Assembly: GCA_003511825.1 (NCBI GenBank)
Contig: DOIU01000538.1
Location: 1-8,510 of the forward strand
Length of the DNA: 8,510 bases
Direction of reading: 5' to 3'
Source of the DNA: Gammaproteobacteria bacterium
Lineage (GTDB): Bacteria > Pseudomonadota > Gammaproteobacteria > Granulosicoccales > Granulosicoccaceae
Shown here: piece after piece, positions 1-6,236 of the stretch
How positions within the stretch are numbered: the first letter of the stretch is position 1
How the letters are laid out: each line of letters starts with the position of its first letter
Program-made: the position numbers and the translations under genes
Notes under the pieces: generated by a model
Seen by the model: only the letters and a program-made list of their open reading frames with translations
What the model was told of the DNA's origin: nothing
Database searches by the model: none

Positions 1-684
1 GATGGTGTTGGTGTCTTGAAACTCATCCACCAGAATGTGGCGAAAGCGACGCTGGTAATGATCCAGCAAATCGGCATGATCGCGCAGCATCTCCTGGGTA
101 CGCAGCAACAATTCGGCAAAATCCACCGCACCGGCGCGCTCGCACGCGACCTCGTAGGCGGTATAGATGCGGATGTACTGCTGCTGCACCGGGTCTTGCG
201 CATCGTCGATGTGTTGCGGTCGACGCCCCTCATCTTTGTGGCCGTTGATGAACCACATAGCTTGGCGCGGCGGCCACTGCGATTCATCCAGCTCCAGACC
301 ACGAATCACCCGCTTGATCACACGCAACTGATCATCCGCATCCAAAATCTGAAACCCCTGCGGCAAACCCGCCTGTTCCCAGTGGGCACGGAGCAAACGG
401 TGAGCAATGCCGTGAAAAGTCCCCACCCACATCGGGCCAGCCGGAATGCCGAGCAGATCCTCCACGCGCGTGCGCATCTGCGTCGCTGCCTTGTTGGTAA
501 AGGTCACTGCCAGCACTGAGAACGGTGAAATGCCCTCTACCCGATTCAACCAGGCAATGCGGTGCGTGAGCACACGGGTTTTACCGCTGCCCGCACCCGC
601 TTGCACCAAGACATGCCCCGCCGGAGCCGTCACGGCAGCGCGTTGGCGATCATTGAGAGAATCCAGAATATCCGAGACGTCCAT
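1..684 (-). CDS. uvrD: DNA helicase II UvrD, N-terminal part (3' end outside window)
   Basis: This is an SF1A 3'-5' DNA helicase that unwinds DNA in nucleotide excision repair (releasing UvrC and the excised oligomer) and in methyl-directed mismatch repair. The 228 visible residues start MDVSDILDSLNDRQ, almost the same as the E. coli protein. Visible motifs are Walker A GAGSGKT (residues 30-36), motif Ia VTFTNKAA, motif Ib GTFHGIAHRLLR, the AVDFAELLLR segment and the Walker B/motif II VDEFQDTN (219-226). Full-length UvrD is about 720 residues, so about two thirds lies beyond the left edge; the frame is open to base 1. The start is fixed by family alignment, since no strong Shine-Dalgarno is seen before it. 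It diverges from the regulator gene at 883. Rep or PcrA are the alternatives, but the N-terminus and motifs fit UvrD best. Confidence 0.96.
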   Translation of the reverse strand, partial: MDVSDILDSLNDRQRAAVTAPAGHVLVQAGAGSGKTRVLTHRIAWLNRVEGISPFSVLAVTFTNKAATQMRTRVEDLLGIPAGPMWVGTFHGIAHRLLRAHWEQAGLPQGFQILDADDQLRVIKRVIRGLELDESQWPPRQAMWFINGHKDEGRRPQHIDDAQDPVQQQYIRIYTAYEVACERAGAVDFAELLLRTQEMLRDHADLLDHYQRRFRHILVDEFQDTNTI

Positions 685-718
685 TACTGATTACCGGTCA
701 GCGACTGAGAAAAACGCC

Positions 719-727
719 ATCATACCA
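719..727 (-). promoter_or_regulatory. Candidate extended -10 promoter of uvrD
   Basis: On the minus strand this reads TGGTATGAT, a TATGAT -10 hexamer preceded by the TGn extension. At 17 bp spacing (742-747) the -35 is poor (CGGGTA), as is common for extended -10 promoters. A transcript would start near 712, giving a leader of about 28 nt before the uvrD ATG at 684. I see no clear LexA box, although uvrD is SOS-regulated in E. coli. Confidence 0.45.
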
Positions 728-847
728 GAAAGGCCGCACCCTACCCGGCCCGACGTTTCACGGCGACATGCCCGCCAACGCCAGATAATACAATCAAAGA
801 CCCAGAAGACCATTGCCGGCAATATGCTATGGAGGCCCAGCAAATCA

Positions 848-860
848 TGCGATAATTCAC
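848..860 (+). promoter_or_regulatory. Candidate extended -10 and possible operator of the regulator gene
   Basis: TGCGATAAT contains a good GATAAT -10 (851-856) with a TGn extension; no convincing -35 is visible. Transcription would start near 863, only about 20 nt before the ATG at 883. The core ATAATTCAC (852-860) matches 8 of 9 bases of ATAATTTAC, which is repeated twice at the tupB start. That suggests a shared binding site overlapping this promoter. The similarity could also be chance within an AT-rich -10. Confidence 0.4.
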
Positions 861-882
861 GGGCTTACCAATGAGAACGGTG

Positions 883-1761
883 ATGAGCGAATTCTTAACC
901 ACCCACGAAGTCGCCGACCTGCTGCGCATCAAAGTCCGCAAGGTCTATGATCTGGCGTCTCGCGGAAAAATCCCCTGCTCGCGCGCCACCGGTAAACTGC
1001 TGTTCCCCAAAGACGCGGTGCACCGCTGGCTGGCCAACAACGGTACAACACCGCCTGCGGCAGATGAGCAACAATCACTGCCCAACGTCTTGCTGGGCAG
1101 CCATGATCCGCTATTGGAGTGGGCACTCAGAGCCTCCGGCTGCGGCATCGCCACCTTCTTCGATGGCAGCCTGGACGGCGTTATGCGCTTTCTCGACGGC
1201 GCAGGCATGGCGAGCGCCATGCACATCTATAACCGCAAGTCTGGAGAGTGGAACATCCCCTGCGTGCGCGACAAACTGCACCACCGAAACGTCGCACTGA
1301 TGGAATGGGCCAAGCGCGATCGTGGCATCATTCTCAGTGAGGCTTGTACCCGCTCCGTCACTCACATTGCAGATGTGGCGGGCTTGACGCTGGTGCCACG
1401 CCAGCCTGGCGCCGGCAGCCAGCAGTTGTTTGAACAATTGCTTGATGATGCCGGCATCGGCGAAAGCGACTGCGCGTTCGTCACCCCGGAACGGACGGAA
1501 TCCGACGCTGTTTTGCCCCTGCTGGAACATAAGGCGGATGCGAGCTTTGGCTTGCCGTCGGTCGCCGAGCAATACAAGCTGCGTTTTGTCCCGGTGATTC
1601 AAGAGCGTGTTGATATCGCCGTCGATCGCAAAGCCTGGTTTGAACCCGCCTGGCAACACTTTCTGCGCTTTTGCGGCAGCGATACCTTCGCCAACAAAAC
1701 CGCCACCACCGAGGGTTACGATTTCCGCAGCTTTGGCACCATTCACTACAACGCTGACTGA
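883..1761 (+). CDS. Helix-turn-helix / PBP-like one-component regulator, putative tungstate or molybdate sensor
   Basis: The protein has 292 residues and no signal peptide, so it is cytoplasmic. Residues 4-50 form an excisionase/AlpA-type winged HTH (HTH_17; FLTTHEVADLLRIKVRKVYD, then GKLLFPKDAVHRWL). After a short linker, residues about 68-265 resemble the PBP_like domain (PF12727): GSHDPLLEWAL at 72-82, GSLDG at 95-99, and RQPGAGSQQLFEQLL at 173-187. This domain is related to molybdate/tungstate-binding proteins and is found in DNA-binding proteins near Mo/W genes. The gene converges on tupBCA, 37 bp stop to stop, so the likely job is oxyanion-dependent control of the transporter. The ligand and regulatory sign are inferred. 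An in-frame ATG at 871 would add four residues. I chose 883 because it leaves room for a leader with a GAGAACGG weak ribosome site and the -10 at 851 puts the transcript start near 863. Confidence 0.8.
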   Translation: MSEFLTTHEVADLLRIKVRKVYDLASRGKIPCSRATGKLLFPKDAVHRWLANNGTTPPAADEQQSLPNVLLGSHDPLLEWALRASGCGIATFFDGSLDGVMRFLDGAGMASAMHIYNRKSGEWNIPCVRDKLHHRNVALMEWAKRDRGIILSEACTRSVTHIADVAGLTLVPRQPGAGSQQLFEQLLDDAGIGESDCAFVTPERTESDAVLPLLEHKADASFGLPSVAEQYKLRFVPVIQERVDIAVDRKAWFEPAWQHFLRFCGSDTFANKTATTEGYDFRSFGTIHYNAD

Positions 1762-1775
1762 GCCTCTCAGAATAA

Positions 1776-1789
1776 CCGCGCCAGCGCGG
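1776..1789. terminator. Short GC hairpin between converging genes
   Basis: CCGCG (1776-1780), loop CCAG, CGCGG (1785-1789) sits in the 37-bp gap between the stop of the regulator and the stop of tupA. No T-run follows on either strand, so this is at best a weak bidirectional or Rho-assisted terminator, or a 3'-end stabilising stem. Confidence 0.3.
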
Positions 1790-1798
1790 CGCTGAACG

Positions 1799-2632
1799 TC
1801 ACTTCACTGTGGCATTAGGGAAGAACAGCTGCTGGCCGTCCAGCCGGTAATCCGCAATCGCTTGTTGCCCGCGGTCACTGACTATCCAATCAACAAAGGC
1901 CTGCCCCTCAGCAGCCTTCACGCGTGCGTGCCGCTCGGGATTGACAAGTATCACGCCGTATTGATTGAACAGCGCCTGCGTCCCTTCTACGTGAATCACA
2001 TGCTCGCCTTTATTCTTAAAGCTGATCCACGTGGCGCGATCCGTCAAGGTATAGGCCCCCATGCCCACGGCAACATTCAGTGTCGCCCCCATACCCGAGC
2101 CGGTTTCCCGATACCAGCGACCACTGGCGGCGTCAGGCTGTGCCCGCGTCGCCCACCATAGGCTGCGTTCTTTTTTGTGGGTGCCGGAATCATCACCGCG
2201 AGAGGCGAAGACGCTGCCCGTATCCGCAATTTTCTGCAAGGCTGCAACCGGGTCCGCCAATCCCGTCACACCAGCCGGATCATCCGCGGGCCCCACAATC
2301 ACGAAGTCGTTATACATCACATCAAAACGCGCAACACCATAGCCCGCCTCAACAAAGGCTTCCTCTGCGGACTGGGCATGCACGAGCAATACGTCACCGT
2401 CGCCATTCTGCGCGTTCTTGATCGCTTGCCCGGTGCCCACCGCAACCACATGGACGCGAATACCGGTCTCGGTGTAGAACTGCGGCAATAGGTGCTCATA
2501 CAGGCCGGAGTTCGCCGTTGATGTGGTGGATTGCAGCACGATGGACGGCGCACTGTTTTCAGCCACCGCCATCGCGCTCGTCAGCCCCCAGATCACTGTG
2601 ATCCACGCCAAGACTTTACACCGCTGTTGCAT
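1799..2632 (-). CDS. tupA: TupA, tungstate ABC transporter periplasmic substrate-binding protein
   Basis: This protein captures tungstate in the periplasm and delivers it to TupBC. The 277-residue product has a Sec signal peptide (basic start MQQRCK, hydrophobic core, probable cleavage AVA-EN after residue 24). TupA-family signatures are STTSTANSGL (35-44), the first oxyanion-binding loop; SRGDDSGTHKKE (144-155), whose Arg145 matches the arginine implicated in oxyanion selectivity in Desulfovibrio TupA; ETGSGMGATLNVA (176-188); and YTLTDRATW (194-202). ModA proteins lack this combination. The open frame continues upstream to 2752, but that would bury the signal peptide and overlap tupC. The ATG at 2632 has an excellent Shine-Dalgarno. 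It is the last gene of the tupB-tupC-tupA unit, 22 bp after tupC. Tungstate rather than molybdate is inferred from family motifs. Confidence 0.92.
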   Translation of the reverse strand: MQQRCKVLAWITVIWGLTSAMAVAENSAPSIVLQSTTSTANSGLYEHLLPQFYTETGIRVHVVAVGTGQAIKNAQNGDGDVLLVHAQSAEEAFVEAGYGVARFDVMYNDFVIVGPADDPAGVTGLADPVAALQKIADTGSVFASRGDDSGTHKKERSLWWATRAQPDAASGRWYRETGSGMGATLNVAVGMGAYTLTDRATWISFKNKGEHVIHVEGTQALFNQYGVILVNPERHARVKAAEGQAFVDWIVSDRGQQAIADYRLDGQQLFFPNATVK

Positions 2633-2637
2633 CGTAT

Positions 2638-2643
2638 TCCTCC
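2638..2643 (-). promoter_or_regulatory. Ribosome binding site that sets the tupA start
   Basis: GGAGGA on the minus strand, 5 nt before the ATG at 2632. It is the strongest Shine-Dalgarno in the tup unit and decides the start against the longer open frame. High translation of the binding protein relative to the membrane subunits would fit normal ABC importer stoichiometry. Confidence 0.75.
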
Positions 2644-2654
2644 GTTTGCCGGCG

Positions 2655-3401
2655 TCAGAAAACCAATTTACCGGCGAGATAGTCTCTTGCCGATCGGGTG
2701 GTAGGCGCATCAAAAAAGTGGACGGCAGCCGTCTGCTCCAGCACCTCGCCATGATTCATAAAAATGACCTCATCCGCCAGCCGCTGGCCCTGGGCCGCAT
2801 CGTGGCTGACAAAAACAACCTTGGTGCCCGCCTGATGCACACGCCTGACGACGTTTTCAATCAAGGCTGTCGACGCCGGGTCCAGATTGGCCGTGGGCTC
2901 GTCCAAAAACAACACGCGCGGCCTGACGGCCAACACCCGCGCCAACGCCAAGCGCTGCTGCTCTCCGCCCGATAAACGTCTCGCCGGTTGACGCGCTTTA
3001 TCCAGCAGACCCACATCCCCTAACAAACGATTGCGCTCTGCGTGCCGATCCTCGGGCGCGCGCAGCTTGAGCACAAAATCCAGGTTGGCCGCCACTGAGC
3101 GGCGCAGCAGCACAGGTTGCTGAAACAGCATGGCCTGGCGGAGTCGGTGCGCGGTTGTCAGTGGCTGCCCCGCGCACAAGACCTGGCCACGAGTCGGCAC
3201 CCGCAAACCGTGCAACAACTGCAACAACACGCTTTTGCCGGCACCGTTCGGCCCCATCAACACGGTAATGACCTCGGGCAACAACGTGAGATCAACGGCA
3301 TTGATCAAGGTACGCTCACCCACAACATAGCTCAGCTCGCACGCCTGTAAGGGCAGACTTGGTGTGTCCTCCAACGCCGAAAGCGCAATACGCTCAGACA
3401 T
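2655..3401 (-). CDS. tupC: TupC, tungstate ABC transporter ATP-binding protein
   Basis: This is the cytoplasmic ATPase that powers tungstate import through TupB. The 248 residues carry every ABC landmark: Walker A GPNGAGKS (50-57), Q-loop in LFQQP (92-96), signature LSGGEQQR (143-150), Walker B VLFLDE with catalytic Glu168, D-loop NLDP, and the H-loop histidine in VSHD (His200). There is no C-terminal TOBE regulatory domain of the ModC type, as expected for the short Tup ATPases. The frame is open to a GTG at 3425. The ATG at 3401 overlaps the tupB stop by 8 bp, has a GAGCGG-like ribosome site, and is the better start. The overlap implies translational coupling to tupB. Confidence 0.93.
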   Translation of the reverse strand: MSERIALSALEDTPSLPLQACELSYVVGERTLINAVDLTLLPEVITVLMGPNGAGKSVLLQLLHGLRVPTRGQVLCAGQPLTTAHRLRQAMLFQQPVLLRRSVAANLDFVLKLRAPEDRHAERNRLLGDVGLLDKARQPARRLSGGEQQRLALARVLAVRPRVLFLDEPTANLDPASTALIENVVRRVHQAGTKVVFVSHDAAQGQRLADEVIFMNHGEVLEQTAAVHFFDAPTTRSARDYLAGKLVF

Positions 3402-4101
3402 AAGCCCGCTCAACGGCGCGCGCACGGGTCACCATCAACACGGCGTTGATCGCGAAAGCAATCAGCATCAGCACCATGCCGAGCGCCAGCGCCAATCCCA
3501 GCTCGCCCTTAGCGGTCTCGAGTGCGATGGCAGTCGTCATTACGCGCGTGAGGTTCGCAATATTGCCGCCGACGATCATCACCGCTCCCACCTCAGCAAC
3601 CGCGCGCCCAAAGCCCGCAAGCGCCACCGTGAGCAGGCTGAAACGGGCATCCCACAGCAACGCCGCCACACGGCGATGCGCCGGCACACATAAGGATTGG
3701 AAGAGCGCGTGGTATTCGCGGTTGAGATCTGCAACCACCTGCGCCGTCAGCGCCGCGATAATGGGTGTGATAAGCACAGTCTGCGCTATCATCATCGCAG
3801 CGGGCGAATACAGCCATTGCAGGCTGCCCAGCGGCCCGGCGTTGGAGAGCATCAAATACACCATCAGGCCAACCACCACCGGCGGCAGCCCCATCATGGC
3901 ACTGACAAAGACATGCAGCAGACCACGCCCCGGAAAGCGGCCGACCGCAATCAAGGCGCCGAGTGGGAATCCCAAGAGACACGCGATCAGTACGGACGTG
4001 ACACTGACGCGCAACGACAGCCCCACGATTTCTCGCAGATCCGGGTCAAAAGAGACAAGCAGTTGGCCCGCTAGGGCAAAGGCATCGCCGAAATCCTGCA
4101 T
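3394..4101 (-). CDS. tupB: TupB, tungstate ABC transporter permease
   Basis: This is the inner-membrane permease subunit, 235 residues with about five hydrophobic segments (near 28-53, 61-85, 101-123, 153-175 and 203-226). The cytoplasmic coupling loop and following helix, LLWDARFSLLTVALAGFGRAVAEVGAVMIVGGN (148-180 region), and TRVMTTAIALETAKGELGLALALG are typical of TupB. It opens the tupB-tupC-tupA unit. The start is fixed by an in-frame TAA two codons upstream of the ATG at 4101. No Shine-Dalgarno precedes it, so the message may be leaderless or have a very short leader. The ATG itself lies inside one copy of a direct repeat that may be an operator. The family usually encodes the binding protein first; here the permease is first. 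Confidence 0.92.
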   Translation of the reverse strand: MQDFGDAFALAGQLLVSFDPDLREIVGLSLRVSVTSVLIACLLGFPLGALIAVGRFPGRGLLHVFVSAMMGLPPVVVGLMVYLMLSNAGPLGSLQWLYSPAAMMIAQTVLITPIIAALTAQVVADLNREYHALFQSLCVPAHRRVAALLWDARFSLLTVALAGFGRAVAEVGAVMIVGGNIANLTRVMTTAIALETAKGELGLALALGMVLMLIAFAINAVLMVTRARAVERAYV

Positions 4102-4127
4102 AATTTACGCATGAGTGCATAATTTAC
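4098..4127. repeat. Two 11-bp direct repeats at the tupB start, candidate operator
   Basis: GCATAATTTAC occurs perfectly at 4098-4108 and again at 4117-4127, a 19-bp period or just under two helical turns. The first copy contains the tupB start codon (complement of 4099-4101). The second lies where a -10 would be expected for a leader of only a few bases. A protein bound here would block transcription or translation initiation of the tup genes. A related sequence (8 of 9 core bases) lies in the promoter of the convergent regulator. The identity of the binding protein is inferred. Confidence 0.5.
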
Positions 4128-4162
4128 AGAACCCATACTCTGCATAAGAATGTCGGCGGAAT

Positions 4163-4196
4163 CAAGCAAAGAAGACGGCACTCAGCCAGAGTACCG
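4163..4196 (-). terminator. Rho-independent terminator after the DUF4124 gene
   Basis: On the minus strand CGGTACTC, loop TGGCT, GAGTGCCG (4196 down to 4176) forms an 8-bp stem with one G-T wobble, followed by the T-rich tract TCTTCTTTGCTT. It begins 12 bp after the stop of the DUF4124 gene and lies upstream of tupB. The tup unit should therefore have its own promoter between about 4102 and 4163. I could not identify a convincing -35/-10 pair there. Confidence 0.6.
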
Positions 4197-4207
4197 GCAT
4201 AGTCGGC

Positions 4208-4957
4208 TTAGCAGTCGCTGCGTTGAGCCATCAATGAACGTCGCTTACGGCGCAGTTTGTCCTGCACACTGGGTGAACTCGCCTCGCGCGCGTCGTCAGC
4301 GTTTTTGCGAATCTTTTTATCGATGCGGGCCAAACAGGCTTCGCGTTCTTGCCTGGCGTCGTTGCGGCGGTGCGCCGCACGACTCGCAGCGGCCACGCGC
4401 TGCTGCACAACCGCGTTGTCTGACGCCCGCTTATTACCACTGCGCTGCTCTGCAAGCTTACGCCGACGTGTCAGACTGTCGCCGGCGGTCGCGCAGCCGC
4501 CATATTCCGTGACAAAGGCGATTGGGAAGTCCGTGCATTTGGGTTCGCCGTAGCGCTCTGATCGGCACACTTCAGCTTCGTGCTGAATGCTGTCTTCCAC
4601 GGTTTTGTAGGGGCGTGACTGGTATTCATACACCGAGCGCATAATGCGGACAGTCAACGGCGGCAATTCGCCGCCGGCCGCATAGCGACTGGCCAATTGC
4701 TGGATGTCGATACCGGCTTCTACCGCCAGCCCCACCTCAGCTGCGAAATTTTTGACGATACCGCACTGCACATCACGCGCACCGTTGCGATCGCTCACAC
4801 TGAGGATTTTGGCGGTTTCTTCGTTTTTCGCGCAAGGCGTCTGCGAATAGGTGATACTGCCATCGGGATCTTGGCATTTGTAGATAGCAGCGGCCGACCA
4901 AGACGGCACCAGTAAGACACAAACGGCGACAAAACACTGCAAGTAGGGAGTTTTCAT
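4208..4957 (-). CDS. Exported DUF4124 domain-containing protein with long basic tail
   Basis: The product has 249 residues. An N-terminal signal peptide (MKTPYLQ..., hydrophobic core, probable cleavage after SAAA at residue 24) runs directly into a DUF4124 motif: AIYKCQDPDGSITYSQTPC (24-42), with the usual paired cysteines 28 and 42. The role of DUF4124 is unknown; it is common in exported proteobacterial proteins. The middle (about 60-155) holds further cysteines (QCGIV, EVCRSE, PKCTDF, GGCATA) that could form disulfides. The tail from about 160 is rich in Arg, Lys, Glu and Ala, probably helical, and ends in Cys. I know no function for these parts. The open frame extends one codon upstream to a TTG; the ATG at 4957 is preferred. 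It is 106 bp upstream of tupB but separated from it by a terminator, so a role in tungstate uptake is not supported. Confidence 0.8.
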   Translation of the reverse strand: MKTPYLQCFVAVCVLLVPSWSAAAIYKCQDPDGSITYSQTPCAKNEETAKILSVSDRNGARDVQCGIVKNFAAEVGLAVEAGIDIQQLASRYAAGGELPPLTVRIMRSVYEYQSRPYKTVEDSIQHEAEVCRSERYGEPKCTDFPIAFVTEYGGCATAGDSLTRRRKLAEQRSGNKRASDNAVVQQRVAAASRAAHRRNDARQEREACLARIDKKIRKNADDAREASSPSVQDKLRRKRRSLMAQRSDC

Positions 4958-4980
4958 CAACGGTTACCGTGACGAGAGCA

Positions 4981-5009
4981 ATACGAGTACTGTCGGCGCT
5001 CGTGCGCAA
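4981..5009 (-). promoter_or_regulatory. Weak candidate promoter for the DUF4124 gene
   Basis: On the minus strand TTGCGC (5009-5004), a 17-bp spacer, then TCGTAT (4986-4981) gives a plausible sigma-70 layout in the 118-bp gap after ldcA. The transcript would start near 4974. Between this and the ATG lies an imperfect palindrome, ACGGTTACCGT (4960-4970), of unknown meaning. The hexamers are mediocre, and readthrough from ldcA is equally possible. Confidence 0.28.
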
Positions 5010-5075
5010 AAGCTGATGGTGTCTGTCACCCTAGGGCTCAGGACGTGACGCAGCGCAAAACCTCGTACTCATAAC

Positions 5076-5972
5076 TCACTCATCGGCAAGCGTCAGTGTG
5101 GCATCCGCACTGGCAATCATGGCGACCTGCCCAAACCGAAAAGCGGTGTTGAGCGCACCGTGCCCAGCCCGAAAACCATAGACAACCGGGTACGGCGTTG
5201 GCCCCAGCGCATCGGCGATCACTTCACGCACATCGTGATGGCCATCGTGGCAGGCTTCCATATCGCCAAACACCAAGCCTCTGAGGCCGTTAAGCTTGCC
5301 AGCCAGGCGCAGTTGCGTGAGCATACGATCAATGACATAGGGTTTCTCGCCCACGTCTTCCAGGAATAACACCTGGCCAGTAAAGTCAGGCGCAAAGGGC
5401 GTCCCCAGCAATGACACCAGCACCGACAGATTCCCGCCCACCAGGGGCCCTTGCGCCTGTCCGGGGCGAATTACATCAACAGCTTGCCCGTAGGCAGCGC
5501 AGTCCGAAAAAAGCAAAGCCTGCAGTCGATGCCGATTCGTTGCCGCCGTATCGGTGTCCGCCAAGAAGTGAGCGCCAGCCAAACCTGGCCCGTGGACGGC
5601 GCTTACGCCAGGGTATATTTGAGGGAGATTAAACAACAACGAGGAAATATCACTGTAGCCGCAGATCACGCGGTCAGCGACAGGACGCCCCGCCAGCAAG
5701 GGCAACACGCGTGTACTGCCATACCCCCCCCGCGTTACGAAGACGCCGCGAATATCGGGATCGGTCAAGGCCGTCTGCAGCTGCTGAGCGCGGTGGGCAT
5801 CGTCTCCGGCGAGATAAAAGTGACGTCGTTCAGGCTCGCACAAGACCTGCACCACCAGCCCCCAGTCCGTCAATTGCTGGCAGGCCTGTGCAATCAGATC
5901 AAGGCCTGAACCCGCTTGGTGCGCAGCAGGGGCCACCAAAGCCACCACATCGCCGGCGTGCAACAGCGGCAT
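5076..5972 (-). CDS. ldcA: LD-carboxypeptidase, peptidase family S66 (murein tetrapeptide carboxypeptidase)
   Basis: This cytoplasmic serine peptidase removes the terminal D-alanine from murein tetrapeptides (L-D bond) during peptidoglycan recycling. The 298 residues match the usual S66 length of about 300. Family marks are GDVVALVAPAA near the N-terminus, VTRGGYGSTRVLPLL (79-93), the nucleophile in GYSDIS (Ser107), the catalytic Glu in LFLEDVGEKPY (Glu205) and the catalytic His in GFRAGHG (His271). The triad spacing is close to that of Pseudomonas LdcA. There is no signal peptide, as expected for a cytoplasmic recycling enzyme. It starts 12 bp after the DUF6489 stop and is probably the last gene of the envelope operon. 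Some S66 members instead hydrolyse microcin C-type conjugates (MccF); the genomic context favours murein recycling. Confidence 0.93.
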   Translation of the reverse strand: MPLLHAGDVVALVAPAAHQAGSGLDLIAQACQQLTDWGLVVQVLCEPERRHFYLAGDDAHRAQQLQTALTDPDIRGVFVTRGGYGSTRVLPLLAGRPVADRVICGYSDISSLLFNLPQIYPGVSAVHGPGLAGAHFLADTDTAATNRHRLQALLFSDCAAYGQAVDVIRPGQAQGPLVGGNLSVLVSLLGTPFAPDFTGQVLFLEDVGEKPYVIDRMLTQLRLAGKLNGLRGLVFGDMEACHDGHHDVREVIADALGPTPYPVVYGFRAGHGALNTAFRFGQVAMIASADATLTLADE

Positions 5973-5984
5973 CAGGCGGGGAAC

Positions 5985-6236
5985 TCAGCGTTTGTCAGAC
6001 TTGTTGAAATAGCTTTCCATCATCGAGGTCACGGCTTTTTGCACGCCCTCCATCGTCACGGCGGACTGCGCCAGAAACGGTTTCATCAGACTCATTGGAT
6101 CGTAGCCCTCTTCACCCGCCGTCATCTTGGCACGGATGTCATCCAGCATCTGTTGCTGCAGCTCGGTCACGTCTGGCCAGCCCATAGCGGCGCGGAACTC
6201 CTCAGGCGTGAGGTCGAACTCGACAGTGATTTTCAT
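5985..6236 (-). CDS. DUF6489 family small protein
   Basis: This is an 83-residue soluble protein with no signal peptide or membrane segment. The start MKITVEFDLTPEEFRAAMGWPDV, followed by a helical LQQQMLDDIRAKM segment and a methionine-rich C-terminal half (DPMSLMKPFLAQ...VTSMMESYFNKSDKR), matches the pattern of DUF6489, whose function is unknown. The ATG overlaps the stop of the DUF5665 gene as ATGA (6233-6236), and an AGGAAGG ribosome site lies inside that upstream gene. Translation is therefore coupled. The membrane-protein partner next door suggests that it might act at the inner face of the membrane. That is inference from context only. Confidence 0.85.
   Translation of the reverse strand: MKITVEFDLTPEEFRAAMGWPDVTELQQQMLDDIRAKMTAGEEGYDPMSLMKPFLAQSAVTMEGVQKAVTSMMESYFNKSDKR

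Noticed and set aside
446..941. Open frames crossing the uvrD-regulator gap (plus 446-874 and minus 741-941)
   Set aside because: They overlap the uvrD and regulator coding starts and both candidate promoters, and have no domain or ribosome site.
1111..1746. 211-codon minus-strand open frame opposite the regulator gene
   Set aside because: It lies wholly antisense to a well-supported HTH-PBP gene, has no recognisable domain and no ribosome site; it is a by-product of GC-rich codon use.
2633..2752. N-terminal extension of tupA in the open frame to 2752
   Set aside because: It would overlap tupC by about 100 bp and hide a typical signal peptide; the ATG at 2632 has a strong Shine-Dalgarno.
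3446..4114. 222-codon plus-strand open frame opposite tupB
   Set aside because: tupB is a clear family match on the other strand; this translation is Ser/Thr/Ala-rich with no domain pattern.
4958..4972. Palindrome ACGGTTACCGT before the DUF4124 gene as an operator
   Set aside because: Only 5 bp per arm, a single copy, and no match elsewhere in the window; too little to call a site.
5028..5062. GGTG/CACC mini-hairpin after ldcA as a terminator
   Set aside because: The stem is only 4 bp and no T-run follows, so termination there is not supported.
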